Shown piece after piece: positions 15,887-25,024 of a stretch of 64,000 nt of DNA. A model generated the notes under the pieces. The model was not told the origin of the DNA and made no database searches. It saw only the letters and a list, made by a program, of their open reading frames with translations. Within the stretch, counting starts at the first letter, position 1. The number at the start of each line of letters is the position of its first letter. A program made the translations under genes and the position numbers. This DNA comes from a virus, in IMG/VR virus record IMGVR_UViG_3300037258_000171, positions 1-64,000 of that record; one strand, written 5' to 3'.

Positions 15887-18800
15887 GTGGCTGACGGCGA
15901 GTTCACCGAGGACGTAGAGATCCATGTCAGGCCCTCGGGCATGGCGGAGACGGCCGATGAGCTTGAGGCGCTTGACGAGAAGCTTCACGGCGTAGCGGCG
16001 GCCGGGGAAGAGGCCGGGGCCGGCATTGCCGCTGGCATGGCTGAGGCTGCCGCAGCCGAGGAAGAAGCTGCGGCCGAGGCCGGGCACCTGCGGGACAACC
16101 TGGTCGAGGCCGGGGCTGCGGCTGATGAGTCGTCGGCGTCCATGGCGGGGCTCGCTGCTGCCCAGGATGCCGCGAGTGCCGCGAGCAAGCGCCTGCGAGA
16201 TGAGCAGGGCGCCCTGTCAGCCGGCATGCGGAACCTCCGCCCGGGATCGCTTGAGGACACGCTCAGCAAGCTCCGCAGCGAGCTAGGCGGCGCCGGCCTG
16301 GGCGAGGCGTTCACGGCCCGGAAGACCGGTCTGGGCAACTTCCGTGTCTCCCCGGAGGACATCCCCGGGGGGATGCCGGGCGCCGGGAATAAGCCCGGCT
16401 CCGGCAATGAGTTCGCGGAGCGGTTCAAGGCCCTTGAGCAGGAGATGGGCACCTACCGCTCGGCGGCCGAGAAGGCCGATGAGGAGAGCCGCCAGCTCGG
16501 GCAGGACATCCGCACTGCCGGGCTGAGCGGTGCCGGGGCATGGTCGGGTGCTCGCGGGGAGATCGAGCAGGCCGGCGAGGCCGTCCGCAAGGCCAACGCC
16601 GCGCTCGCCGAGGCTTCCCCGGTCATCACCAAGGCGGGCGCGTCCCTGGATGCTGCCGCCTACCACGCGGACGGCGTGGCGCAGGCCACGGAACGCTGGC
16701 ACAGCGCCCTGTCCGCGGTCGGGTCCGGCGGCGGGGTGCAGGACGCCATCTCTGCGTCCGAGGATCTTGACCACGCGTTCTCCGGCTTCCGGTCCGCCGG
16801 CGATGACGCCCTTGCCGACCTGACGGAGATCCGCAACGCCGCAGCGGAGGCCGGGCAGGGGCTGGGTGCCGCCGGGCAGGCAGCCGGCTCGCTGACCGGG
16901 ATCTTCTCCGGGCTGGGCGACGCTATGGGGACCGTTCAGCCGCTGATGATGCCGGCGGCGTGGGGTGCCCTCGGGTCGGCGATCGCCGGGGTCGTGCCCG
17001 CCGCCCTGTCACTCGGCGCCGGGTTCGGCTCGTTCGCCGCCCTCGCCGCGCCCGCGTTCATGCAGGTGAAGAACGGCTACTCGGAAATCTCGTATGCCCG
17101 CACCGCGTACCTCCAGGCCAAGGGCGTAGAGGCCCGTGACCCCACGAAGTCCAACCTGGAGGCCGAGCAGCGCGACCTCGCGGCGCTGAAGACCGCCTAC
17201 GCCCAGGTCCCGGCCGATGTGCGGCCGGCGGTGAAGTCCATCCAGGATCTGAAGACGGCGTTCACCCAGGTCGGGAAGACCTCCGGCATTCAGGGCGATG
17301 CCCTCAAGGATCTTCCTAAGGCCATCAATGACATCAAGGGCCTTTTCCCCGCGATGTCGAAGCTGGGCCAGTCTGCCGCACCCGAGATTTCCAAGATGCT
17401 GAGCGGGTTCGGGAAGTTTGAGAAGAGCAAGGGCTTCACGTCCTTCATCTCCGATCTGTCGAAGGGCATAGGGCCGGCGCTTTCCTCCCTGAAGTCCGTT
17501 GGCAATGCCATCGGCGGCCTGCTGTCCGACCTGGCCAGCCCGAAGTTCGCCAAGACCGGCGACAGTTTCATCTCCTCCATAGGCGCGGCCCTGAAGGGCA
17601 TCACGCCCGCCGCGATGTCCGCCGTGACCGGCGGCCTGCACGCCATGACGGGCGCCCTCAACGAAATCGGGTCACACGGGAAAGACCTGACGTCCGCCGT
17701 CAATAACTTCAAGCAGCTGGAGAAGCTGAACTTCTCCAACCTGAAAAGCGGCGGCTCGGCGCTGAACACCCTCGTCGGCCCGTACCTGAAGCTGCTGAAC
17801 AACCTCCCGAAGATCCCGCAGGGCGGCAAGGGCGGCACCAACCCGATCGTGGCGGGCATCGAGAACGCCGCCGCGCAATTCGGTCTCGGGCCTGACAGCC
17901 CGGTCATGAAGGTCATCAACGCGATCAACAAGACCCACCAGGCGCAGGTTAAGCAGAAGGTTCACGTAAAGACCCAGGTCACCCGTGACCCGATCCCGAC
18001 GAACGTGCTGTTCCCCAAGGCCGGCCTGCCGACCCTGAACCTCAAGCAGAAGGCCAACGTCAAGCTGCAGGTTAAGGACGTCGGCTTTGACAAGCTGTTC
18101 GGCGGCCGGGACCTGAGCAAGGGCGTCGCGCTCCCGCCGACCACCATCAAGGTCAACAGCAGCGGCGCTACCCAGGCCAAGTCCCAGCTCAACCAGGTCA
18201 ACGACGCGCAGAAGAAGGTCTCCAGCACCAAGAGCAACGTCCAGGTCCACTTCACCGGCCTGGCCGCCGCCCGGGGGCAGCTGGACACCCTGCGGTCGAA
18301 GCTGACGCAGAACTGGCCGTCCCCGCACATCAAGGTGAGCCTGACTGGCGCGCAGCAGGCGACCTCGCAGCTGAGCCAGCTCGGGACGGCCGCGAACCGG
18401 ATGGCCTCCGCCGTCAACGCCGGGGCCACCCGGGCATCGTCGGCCGTGACCGGCATGGCCAGCCAGATGCGCGGCGCCATCGCGCCGCTGCCGGGCGAGT
18501 TCCGGGCCATCGGCACGGCAGCCGGGCAGGGCATGGCCGCTGGCATCGAAGCCGGGATCCCCGCTGCCGTAGCCGCAGCGCACTCGATGGCCGCCCAGGT
18601 CGAGGCCGCAGCGAAGGTGTCCCTCCAGACCCACTCGCCGTCGAAGAAGTTCCAGAAGATCGGCCACGACACGATCCTCGGGTTCATCCTCGGCCTGGAG
18701 GGCGGCAAGTCCGCGGTAGATGCCGCGATGAAGGCAGTCCTGGACGGCCCGTCTAAGAACAGCACCATCAGCAAGACCGTCGCGAAGCTCCAGGCTGACA

Positions 18801-19771
18801 TCAACGACGCCTTCGCCCACCAGAAGATCACCGCCTACCAGAAGTTCACGCTGACGCAGCGGCTGGCCGACGACAACAGCCGGCTGCAGAACCTGGTGCA
18901 GCAGCGGAAGAAGCTGGTCAGCGAGATCGCGGCCGCCGAGGCCCTGGCGAAGTCCGTCACGCAGGGCGCCATCTCGGGCGCCTCGATCATCGGCATCGCG
19001 GGCAGCACGCAGGCCGGACTCCAGCAGGCCGACCAGGCCCAGGGGGCGGCCGGGACCAGCGAGAACCCGTACCAGTCCATTCAGCAGGGCATGCGGTCCC
19101 AGCTCGCCCAGATTAAGCAGTTCAAGGCCGACATCGCGAAGCTGAAGAAAGAGGGCCTGGACAAGACCTCGATCAAGCAGCTCCTCCAGGCTGGCGTTTC
19201 CGGCGGCCTGCCGGTTGCCCAGCAGATCCTGGCCGGCGGCGCCGGCGGCGTGAAGCAGATCTCGCAGCTGCAGAACGAGATCAACAAGGCCAGCAAGCAG
19301 CTAGGCATCACCGGGGCGAACGCGGCCTACGAGAACGCGTCACAAATCGGCAAGGGGCTGGCCCAGGGCCTGAAGGACTCCCTCAAGGGCATCGACAAGG
19401 CCATTGACCAGATCGCCCGCAGCCTGGTCACCAGCCTCATGACCGCCCTCGGGGCCAGCAGCAAGGCCATCAGGGAAGCGCTCAAGAAGCTCGACTCCGA
19501 GCTCGGCCTCGGCGGCGGCTCCGGAGGCGGCGGCGGGGCGGGCGGTCACAAGGTCACGCCGCCCCACCAGATCCTTCGGCCAGGGCCGATCGTGCCAGTC
19601 CATCCCGTCTCCGGAGGCGGGGGCGGAGGCGGGGGCGAGGTCATGCAGCCCGTCAACCTCACTGTCGTCCTGAACAAGGACGGGAAAGAGGAGAGCCGGG
19701 TCACGCGCTCCCTCAATTACCGGCATGGCAAGCGAAACCCGGCGCTCTACCCCAACCTGCCCGGCCGCTGA
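15887..19771 (+). CDS. Tape measure protein
   Basis: At 1294 residues it is the longest gene. It is Ala/Gly/Gln/Lys-rich and helical, with long coiled-coil stretches (1-330, 950-1060), a hydrophobic segment at about 352-392 (AAWGALGSAIAGVVPAALSL), basic repeats (KQKVHVKTQVTRDP, LKQKANVKLQV) and a Gly-rich hinge near 1205-1250. Tape measures set tail length and are ejected into the cell. At roughly 0.15 nm per residue the tail would be near 190 nm. A motif THSPSKKFQKIGHDTILGF near 910-930 is common in tape measures. Starts GTG after GGGGGTGATCC. Confidence 0.9.
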   Translation: MADGEFTEDVEIHVRPSGMAETADELEALDEKLHGVAAAGEEAGAGIAAGMAEAAAAEEEAAAEAGHLRDNLVEAGAAADESSASMAGLAAAQDAASAASKRLRDEQGALSAGMRNLRPGSLEDTLSKLRSELGGAGLGEAFTARKTGLGNFRVSPEDIPGGMPGAGNKPGSGNEFAERFKALEQEMGTYRSAAEKADEESRQLGQDIRTAGLSGAGAWSGARGEIEQAGEAVRKANAALAEASPVITKAGASLDAAAYHADGVAQATERWHSALSAVGSGGGVQDAISASEDLDHAFSGFRSAGDDALADLTEIRNAAAEAGQGLGAAGQAAGSLTGIFSGLGDAMGTVQPLMMPAAWGALGSAIAGVVPAALSLGAGFGSFAALAAPAFMQVKNGYSEISYARTAYLQAKGVEARDPTKSNLEAEQRDLAALKTAYAQVPADVRPAVKSIQDLKTAFTQVGKTSGIQGDALKDLPKAINDIKGLFPAMSKLGQSAAPEISKMLSGFGKFEKSKGFTSFISDLSKGIGPALSSLKSVGNAIGGLLSDLASPKFAKTGDSFISSIGAALKGITPAAMSAVTGGLHAMTGALNEIGSHGKDLTSAVNNFKQLEKLNFSNLKSGGSALNTLVGPYLKLLNNLPKIPQGGKGGTNPIVAGIENAAAQFGLGPDSPVMKVINAINKTHQAQVKQKVHVKTQVTRDPIPTNVLFPKAGLPTLNLKQKANVKLQVKDVGFDKLFGGRDLSKGVALPPTTIKVNSSGATQAKSQLNQVNDAQKKVSSTKSNVQVHFTGLAAARGQLDTLRSKLTQNWPSPHIKVSLTGAQQATSQLSQLGTAANRMASAVNAGATRASSAVTGMASQMRGAIAPLPGEFRAIGTAAGQGMAAGIEAGIPAAVAAAHSMAAQVEAAAKVSLQTHSPSKKFQKIGHDTILGFILGLEGGKSAVDAAMKAVLDGPSKNSTISKTVAKLQADINDAFAHQKITAYQKFTLTQRLADDNSRLQNLVQQRKKLVSEIAAAEALAKSVTQGAISGASIIGIAGSTQAGLQQADQAQGAAGTSENPYQSIQQGMRSQLAQIKQFKADIAKLKKEGLDKTSIKQLLQAGVSGGLPVAQQILAGGAGGVKQISQLQNEINKASKQLGITGANAAYENASQIGKGLAQGLKDSLKGIDKAIDQIARSLVTSLMTALGASSKAIREALKKLDSELGLGGGSGGGGGAGGHKVTPPHQILRPGPIVPVHPVSGGGGGGGGEVMQPVNLTVVLNKDGKEESRVTRSLNYRHGKRNPALYPNLPGR

Positions 19772-19804
19772 ACTTCACCCTCCCGCTGAACCCCTAGGAG
19801 TGCC

Positions 19805-20161
19805 ATGTCCGTACCCGACGCTGCCCCGATGGTGCTCAGGGTTCTTTGCCCGGGGTGCAGGAGCGAGGCGCTCACCAGCAACTGCGCCGACCCGGATGGC
19901 GCGTTCGACGCTGACCCCGGCACCGACTGCCGGTGCTGCCCCGGCGACAGTCATCCCGGCCAGAGCCACGGCGAGGCCGCTCAGGCGTGCCCGCAGGGCC
20001 ATGAGGACGCGGCGTGCGGCACCGGCCCGGACTGCCTGGTGCATACCCCTGCTGGCGAGGACTGCCCGGGCGGTCACTGCGGGCCGGGCGTGGACGGCTG
20101 CACCGTCTGCCGCCCGCTGATCATCTTCGCTGGCGCCCTGCTCGGCGGGGAGGCGGTCTGA
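19805..20161 (+). CDS. Cysteine-rich small tail-module protein
   Basis: 118 residues with 13 cysteines in pairs (CPGC, CRCC, CPGGHC, CTVC), many with neighbouring His or Asp, suggesting several zinc sites or a disulphide-rich fold. The last 12 residues are hydrophobic (IIFAGALLGG). It lies between tape measure and minor tail genes, where such composition is unusual. No family recognised. ATG follows CTAGGAGTGCC, a good ribosome site. Confidence 0.6.
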   Translation: MSVPDAAPMVLRVLCPGCRSEALTSNCADPDGAFDADPGTDCRCCPGDSHPGQSHGEAAQACPQGHEDAACGTGPDCLVHTPAGEDCPGGHCGPGVDGCTVCRPLIIFAGALLGGEAV

Positions 20162-20162
20162 C

Positions 20163-20558
20163 GTGGCGATGTACTCAGCCGCCGACGCGAATGCGACGCT
20201 AGCTGCCAATCTGGGCATCGGGTCTGCTTACACGACGGTGACCGGCACGCACATCCGGCTCGGCACGACGGTCGGCACGGCCACGGTCGCCATGACCGAG
20301 CTGACCGGGTCGGGCTACATCACGGGCGGCTCGTCCATCTCGTGGAACGCCCCGTCCGGGCAGGCGACCAGCAACTCGGGCGCGGTGTCGTGGACGAACG
20401 GCGGGTCTACCTGGCCGATCGCGGGCCTGGAGATCTGGGACGTGGCAGGGACTCCGGTGCGGCACTATTTCGGCGCCTGGACAGGTCAGCCCATATCGGT
20501 GATCAACGGCAACGTGTTCCAGGCCTCGGCCGGGGCCGTCGCTCCGTCCCTGGTCTAG
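20163..20558 (+). CDS. Minor tail protein, small beta-rich
   Basis: 131 residues, GTG start right after the preceding stop. It has strand-forming repeats (TVTGTHIRLGTTVGTATVAM, SGYITGGSSISWNAPSG, GAVSWTNGGSTWPIAGLEIW). This pattern is widespread among small structural proteins of actinophages and probably forms a jelly-roll on the tail tip. Function inferred from composition and location in the tail-tip block. Confidence 0.6.
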   Translation: MAMYSAADANATLAANLGIGSAYTTVTGTHIRLGTTVGTATVAMTELTGSGYITGGSSISWNAPSGQATSNSGAVSWTNGGSTWPIAGLEIWDVAGTPVRHYFGAWTGQPISVINGNVFQASAGAVAPSLV

Positions 20559-20607
20559 GTTTATCCGTCTTCGTCCGGTAATGGCCACGCCACGGCGGGG
20601 GTGAGAC

Positions 20608-21984
20608 GTGGCCGTCTCTGTCGTTCAGACCGCCACGCCCGCCACTCCGGTCGGGACGACCGCGACCTGCACCTTCGCATCCCCGGTCACGGCCGGGAAC
20701 ACGATCTGCGCCTCGGTCTCCGTCCTCGACGGCGGCACGGCCGGGTTCACGGTCGCCTTCACCCTCGGCTCCAGCCCCGACAACTGGCTGCTGCACCGCA
20801 AGGCCACCCGGTCGGCCTCGGGCAGCAACATCTACACCGCGCAGTGGGCCGACTCCGGCTGCGCGGGAGGCGCGTCGGGCGTCACCGTCACCCTTTCCGG
20901 GGCGACGGGCGGTTTCGACACCAGCATCATCCTGGAAGCATGGGAAGTCGCCGGCCTGTCCAGCGCGGCCGAGGACGGGACGGGCGCCAGCAGCGGCAGC
21001 TCCACCGCCTACAGCACCGGGTCGTTCACGCCGAATTCCACGACCACCGCCGCTGATGAGTTCTGGTGGGGCTCGGTCACCTTCGGCTCGTCGCTGACAG
21101 CGTCGTTCCCGTCCGGCTGGACGAACACCGCCAAGCTCACCACGTCGCTCGGCCAGGCGATGGTCGCCGGCTACCAGGTCCGGACGACCACCGGCTCGCC
21201 GCTGTACTCCGGGACGCTGTCCGGGGCGGGCGGCCAGTGGGCCTGCTCCGGGGCGACACTGAAGGCCGGCTCCATCTCGGCCACGGCGACACTGGCCGGG
21301 CACGGCACCGAGTCCGCCGCCGGCGCCATCGGCGGCGCCAGTCCCCCGGCCGGCGAGGGGACGCTGACCGCCACTCCCTCGGGCGGCCTGCCGGACACCT
21401 GGACCGGCGCGGGTACGGGCACTCTCGGCGCGACCGCCACGGAGACCAGCGAGGGCACGGCATCCCTCGCGGGAGCCGGCACCCTGGCCGGCACGCCCGG
21501 CACCGCGCCCATCACCGTTGTCAACCAGTGGCAGGGCACTCTCGCGCAGAACCCTCAGTTCGGGCCGAGCCTTCCCGCCGCGCCGACATGCAACGTCCCG
21601 CTGACTCATGCTGCGTCGGTCGGCGGCGGGTCCGGTGTTCCCACGCCAGGCAACTGGCTGTTCGCCGCCGTGGGATGGCGGCAGGACCCCGGCATCCCCG
21701 GGATCACCATCGCCGTCCAGGACGACGGGCACCAGTGGAACCGCCCGAACCAGCCGTCCTCCGGGACGGGCCTCACCCGGTGCGTCCTGTGGTACCAGCC
21801 GAACATCGGCGCGGTCACCGGCTTCGCCCCGGCGATCGTCTACGTCGCGCCTTCCGGCTACGTCGCGTCGATGTCGGTGCTGGTGTTCGAGGTGACCGGC
21901 ATCGGCACGTGGGATGACCAGGTGGCAGTCGGGGTGAACTACAGCGGCTCGGCGCTCTCGCTGAATCTCACGCTGACGCTCTAG
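20608..21984 (+). CDS. Minor tail protein with two beta-sandwich modules and GTL linker
   Basis: 458 residues. Two similar beta-sandwich modules (about 1-215 and 300-458) are joined by a repetitive linker (about 220-295) built from G-x-G-T-L units (EGTLTATPSG, GTGTLGATATE, AGAGTLAGTPG). The modules look like carbohydrate-binding or jelly-roll folds. The next gene begins with the same linker and a third module start, so these genes share interchangeable parts. Likely a tail-tip or fibre protein contacting the cell surface. Confidence 0.6.
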   Translation: MAVSVVQTATPATPVGTTATCTFASPVTAGNTICASVSVLDGGTAGFTVAFTLGSSPDNWLLHRKATRSASGSNIYTAQWADSGCAGGASGVTVTLSGATGGFDTSIILEAWEVAGLSSAAEDGTGASSGSSTAYSTGSFTPNSTTTAADEFWWGSVTFGSSLTASFPSGWTNTAKLTTSLGQAMVAGYQVRTTTGSPLYSGTLSGAGGQWACSGATLKAGSISATATLAGHGTESAAGAIGGASPPAGEGTLTATPSGGLPDTWTGAGTGTLGATATETSEGTASLAGAGTLAGTPGTAPITVVNQWQGTLAQNPQFGPSLPAAPTCNVPLTHAASVGGGSGVPTPGNWLFAAVGWRQDPGIPGITIAVQDDGHQWNRPNQPSSGTGLTRCVLWYQPNIGAVTGFAPAIVYVAPSGYVASMSVLVFEVTGIGTWDDQVAVGVNYSGSALSLNLTLTL

Positions 21985-22001
21985 GCGGAGGGGGGCGGCC
22001 G

Positions 22002-24950
22002 GTGCCGGTCTACTTCCCCGGCGTCCCCGGCCCGGTAGTCCGGCCGCTGTCGTGGCCGTCCTCGCCTGCCTCGGCGGAGAGCGGCACCGGCACGCTGGCC
22101 GCTGCGGGAGCGGTCCTCAGCGAGGGCACCGCGGCCCCGGCCGGCTCCGGGACTCTCGCCGCCGCGGCTACGACGGCGCCCGCGCTTACCTTCGCCGTGG
22201 CCATCGCCTGCGGCAGCAGCACCACGGCGGGCACGAAGGTCACCCCGTCCGGGTGGACCCCGCTGCACACCGTCAGCGCGTCGAACGGCGTGGATCACTC
22301 CGGGGACTGCGTCCTGGCCGCCGCGGTCACCACGACCTCATCGAGCACGACGATCAGCGCCACGGCGACCACGGCTGAGGCGATGTCCGGGCAGGTCGCC
22401 GGCTACCTGGTGAACGCCCCGGACCCGCGCCCGGCCGGGCTGAACCCGAACTGGCCCTACGTCCTGGTCGAGTGCGCCTTCGGGTCGGGTTACATGACCC
22501 CGCCGGACCAGATGACCTGGACGAACATCCAGTCGCAGGCGAACGGCAGGCGACTCCGGTCCGACAGTGAGACCACGGGCGCCGAGTACGAGCTCGCCGC
22601 GCTTGAGGCATCCGAGCTGACGCTGGTCCTGGACAACCCGGACGGCTGGCTCAGCCCGGGGAATCCGAGCTCGCCCTGGGCGCCATTCGTGGTTCCTGGC
22701 GTGCCCATCAGGATCCGCGCCATCCCGCCGGCTTCAACTGGCTGCAATGCCTGGACCGTCATCCAGCGGAACGTGGAGCGCTGGCCGCAGTCGTGGGATC
22801 CGAATAAGCGCGGCCTGACCAATGCCACCGGCACCGACATCTGGTCCGTGGTGGCGAAGACGCTGCCGACCGCCTACCGGGCCGAGGTGCTGGGCGAGCT
22901 GGCGCTGTACGCCGCCTGGTTCGGCGACGACCCGGCCACGGTCCCGCTCCCGGTGTCGCTGGTGAACGCGGCGCCGGGCAACGCGAGCCCGCTGCGGATC
23001 GTCACCAGCCCCGCCGGCCTGGCGTCCACGCTCACCACGCCGTTCACCGCGGCCTACTCGGCGGTGCAGGACTTCGCCGCGAACTCGGGCTGGATGTACG
23101 GCGACCCCGCGTCGTCGTCGTGGCAGCAGTCCGGCAACGGCTCGGGGACCACGGGCCGGTACCTGATGTGCCAGGACTCCGGCTTCCCGCCGCTGTCCGG
23201 CGGGGTGACCATCGAGCACTGGTTCAACCTGGCGTTCCTCGGCACCGGCTCGGGGTCGGGCACGGGCGCCGTCCAGGGCCCGTACACCCAGCCGCCGTCC
23301 ACCACGCTGGTGCTGTGGGAGATCGCCTCCGCGACGGCACCCCTGGCCTCACTCCAGGTGAGCACGTCCGGGGCGCTGCAGCTGGTCACCTGGTCGGGCT
23401 CCACTCCGACGACGCACGCCATCTACTCCGGCTCCGACGTGCGGAACACCACCTGGACGGGCGTCACGGTCACGCTGACGCAGACCGGGTGGCAGGCGTG
23501 GGTCAACGGCGGGGTCGTGGCCTTCGCGTCCGGCAGCGCCAGCATGGGCTCGTCCTGGAGCTACTTCCTCGCCGGGGCGGGGACGGGGAACTCCGGCGGC
23601 GGCGCCTCCCCGGCGGGCATCCCGAACTGCGCGCACTCCTCGATCGCCGTCTACGGCAGCGTCCTTCCCGCACCGCGGGTCATGGCCCACTACATGGCCG
23701 CCTACGCCGGCTTCGGCCAGCTCCCCGCCCCGGCCCTCAGCGCTCAGTTCATCTCGCAGAGCAGCGCCTTCATCGGCGCCTACGCGCCGGACGGGAACAT
23801 CTACACCGGGGCGTTCTTCGGCACGCCCATCAGCCTGGGCCTGTACCAGCCGTCCCTCGCCGCTGAGGCCGCTGGCACCGGAGGGGGTCTTACCTCAGGC
23901 CCCGCGGTCCCCGAGTCGGTGACCATCCAGCCGCCGGTCGCCGACCCGGCCACCGCGGTCTCCGGGTTCAACTGGCTGACCGCGTCCGGGCAGGCTGTCC
24001 CGCAGTACGCCTGGTACACCTCGCAGGGCGCGGGGAGCGAGAAGCTGGCCGCGACCACGCTCCAGAACTACCTGTACGTGAACAGCTACGCCTCCGGCGC
24101 CGCCATGCCCTCAGTGCCGTCCGCGCTCGGGGACACCGTCCAGCAGCGCATCGAGCGGCTGCTGGCGGCCGGGCTCGTCACGACCCCGGCCAGGGCGATC
24201 GACGCGGCCACGTCGCCCGTGGTCGCCGCGCTGGACACAGGCGGGCAGGCGTGCGGCTCGGCCGTGCAGAACATCGCGCAGAGTGACGGCGGTCTCCTGG
24301 CGGTGGACAATATGGGCTGCCTCTTCTTTTTCAGCAAGCCGCACCTGGCGTCCATGCCGGTGCTCTGGGTACTTGGCGAGGATGTCGCCTCGGGGATGAT
24401 CCCCTACCTGCCCGATGCGGAATTTGACACCGATCCCCAGCAGTGCCGGAACGACATCCAGATCACGCAGGCATCCGTGGCTCCGGACGCTGCCGGCGGC
24501 GGTGGCGGGGAGTCATCGGGCAGCGGCGAGACGTCGGTCGGGCTGACCTTCGGTCCATCGGCGGCACTCCAGGCGGCGATGGTCGCGAGCCAGTTGCAGA
24601 ACGGCCCGCAGGGATACTCAAGTACGAACTATCTCCAGTCAACCGCATCAATCCAGGCATTTTGCGACTGGCTAGGCGAGAACTACGGGTCGCCGCGCCA
24701 GCGCATCTCGAACATGACGGTGGATGCTGCGCCGATGACGCGCTCGGCCCCCCAGTCGTGGCTGATGATGCTGGGGGCGAATTGCGGCGATGTAATGCAA
24801 GCCTTCCGTAGTCCGCCTGGTCAGCCCTCTTTCAACGGTATCTACAGAATTAGCCAGATACGCCGGAAACTCTCGTTTGGCGAGGGCGGCCAGGTGACGG
24901 CGGCGATCACCGTGCTCGGCGACTACTGGACCGACGAGATGTGGACTTAA
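22002..24950 (+). CDS. Large minor tail (baseplate) protein with LamG-like domain
   Basis: 982 residues, GTG start. Residues ~20-140 repeat the GTL linker and part of the beta module of the preceding protein. Residues ~145-250 (LTLVLDNPDGWLSPGNP, VPGVPIRIRA) match the core of actinophage baseplate proteins. Residues ~390-570 form a LamG/concanavalin-like domain (GVTIEHWFNLAFLG ... WTGVTVTLTQTGWQAWVNGG). The C-terminal third resembles hub or Tal-like proteins and ends GQVTAAITVLGDYWTDEMWT. Probably a central tail-tip protein that binds surface glycans. Confidence 0.65.
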   Translation: MPVYFPGVPGPVVRPLSWPSSPASAESGTGTLAAAGAVLSEGTAAPAGSGTLAAAATTAPALTFAVAIACGSSTTAGTKVTPSGWTPLHTVSASNGVDHSGDCVLAAAVTTTSSSTTISATATTAEAMSGQVAGYLVNAPDPRPAGLNPNWPYVLVECAFGSGYMTPPDQMTWTNIQSQANGRRLRSDSETTGAEYELAALEASELTLVLDNPDGWLSPGNPSSPWAPFVVPGVPIRIRAIPPASTGCNAWTVIQRNVERWPQSWDPNKRGLTNATGTDIWSVVAKTLPTAYRAEVLGELALYAAWFGDDPATVPLPVSLVNAAPGNASPLRIVTSPAGLASTLTTPFTAAYSAVQDFAANSGWMYGDPASSSWQQSGNGSGTTGRYLMCQDSGFPPLSGGVTIEHWFNLAFLGTGSGSGTGAVQGPYTQPPSTTLVLWEIASATAPLASLQVSTSGALQLVTWSGSTPTTHAIYSGSDVRNTTWTGVTVTLTQTGWQAWVNGGVVAFASGSASMGSSWSYFLAGAGTGNSGGGASPAGIPNCAHSSIAVYGSVLPAPRVMAHYMAAYAGFGQLPAPALSAQFISQSSAFIGAYAPDGNIYTGAFFGTPISLGLYQPSLAAEAAGTGGGLTSGPAVPESVTIQPPVADPATAVSGFNWLTASGQAVPQYAWYTSQGAGSEKLAATTLQNYLYVNSYASGAAMPSVPSALGDTVQQRIERLLAAGLVTTPARAIDAATSPVVAALDTGGQACGSAVQNIAQSDGGLLAVDNMGCLFFFSKPHLASMPVLWVLGEDVASGMIPYLPDAEFDTDPQQCRNDIQITQASVAPDAAGGGGGESSGSGETSVGLTFGPSAALQAAMVASQLQNGPQGYSSTNYLQSTASIQAFCDWLGENYGSPRQRISNMTVDAAPMTRSAPQSWLMMLGANCGDVMQAFRSPPGQPSFNGIYRISQIRRKLSFGEGGQVTAAITVLGDYWTDEMWT

Positions 24951-24982
24951 GCGCCCTCGCCGGGGTTTTTCGTACAACCACT

Positions 24983-24997
24983 CTAGCGGCTCGCTAG
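24983..24997. repeat. Short perfect inverted repeat before tail spike gene
   Basis: CTAGCG-GCT-CGCTAG lies in the 74-base gap between two tail genes, downstream of a GGGGTTTTT stretch (24961-24969). Together they could act as a terminator or RNA-processing site that sets tail-spike expression. Confidence 0.35.
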
Positions 24998-25024
24998 CGC
25001 CGTCAGCTCATCTCGCACACGGAC

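Noticed and set aside
20503-21732. 409-codon minus-strand frame
   Set aside because: Antisense to the minor tail protein; arginine/glycine-rich with no recognisable domain.
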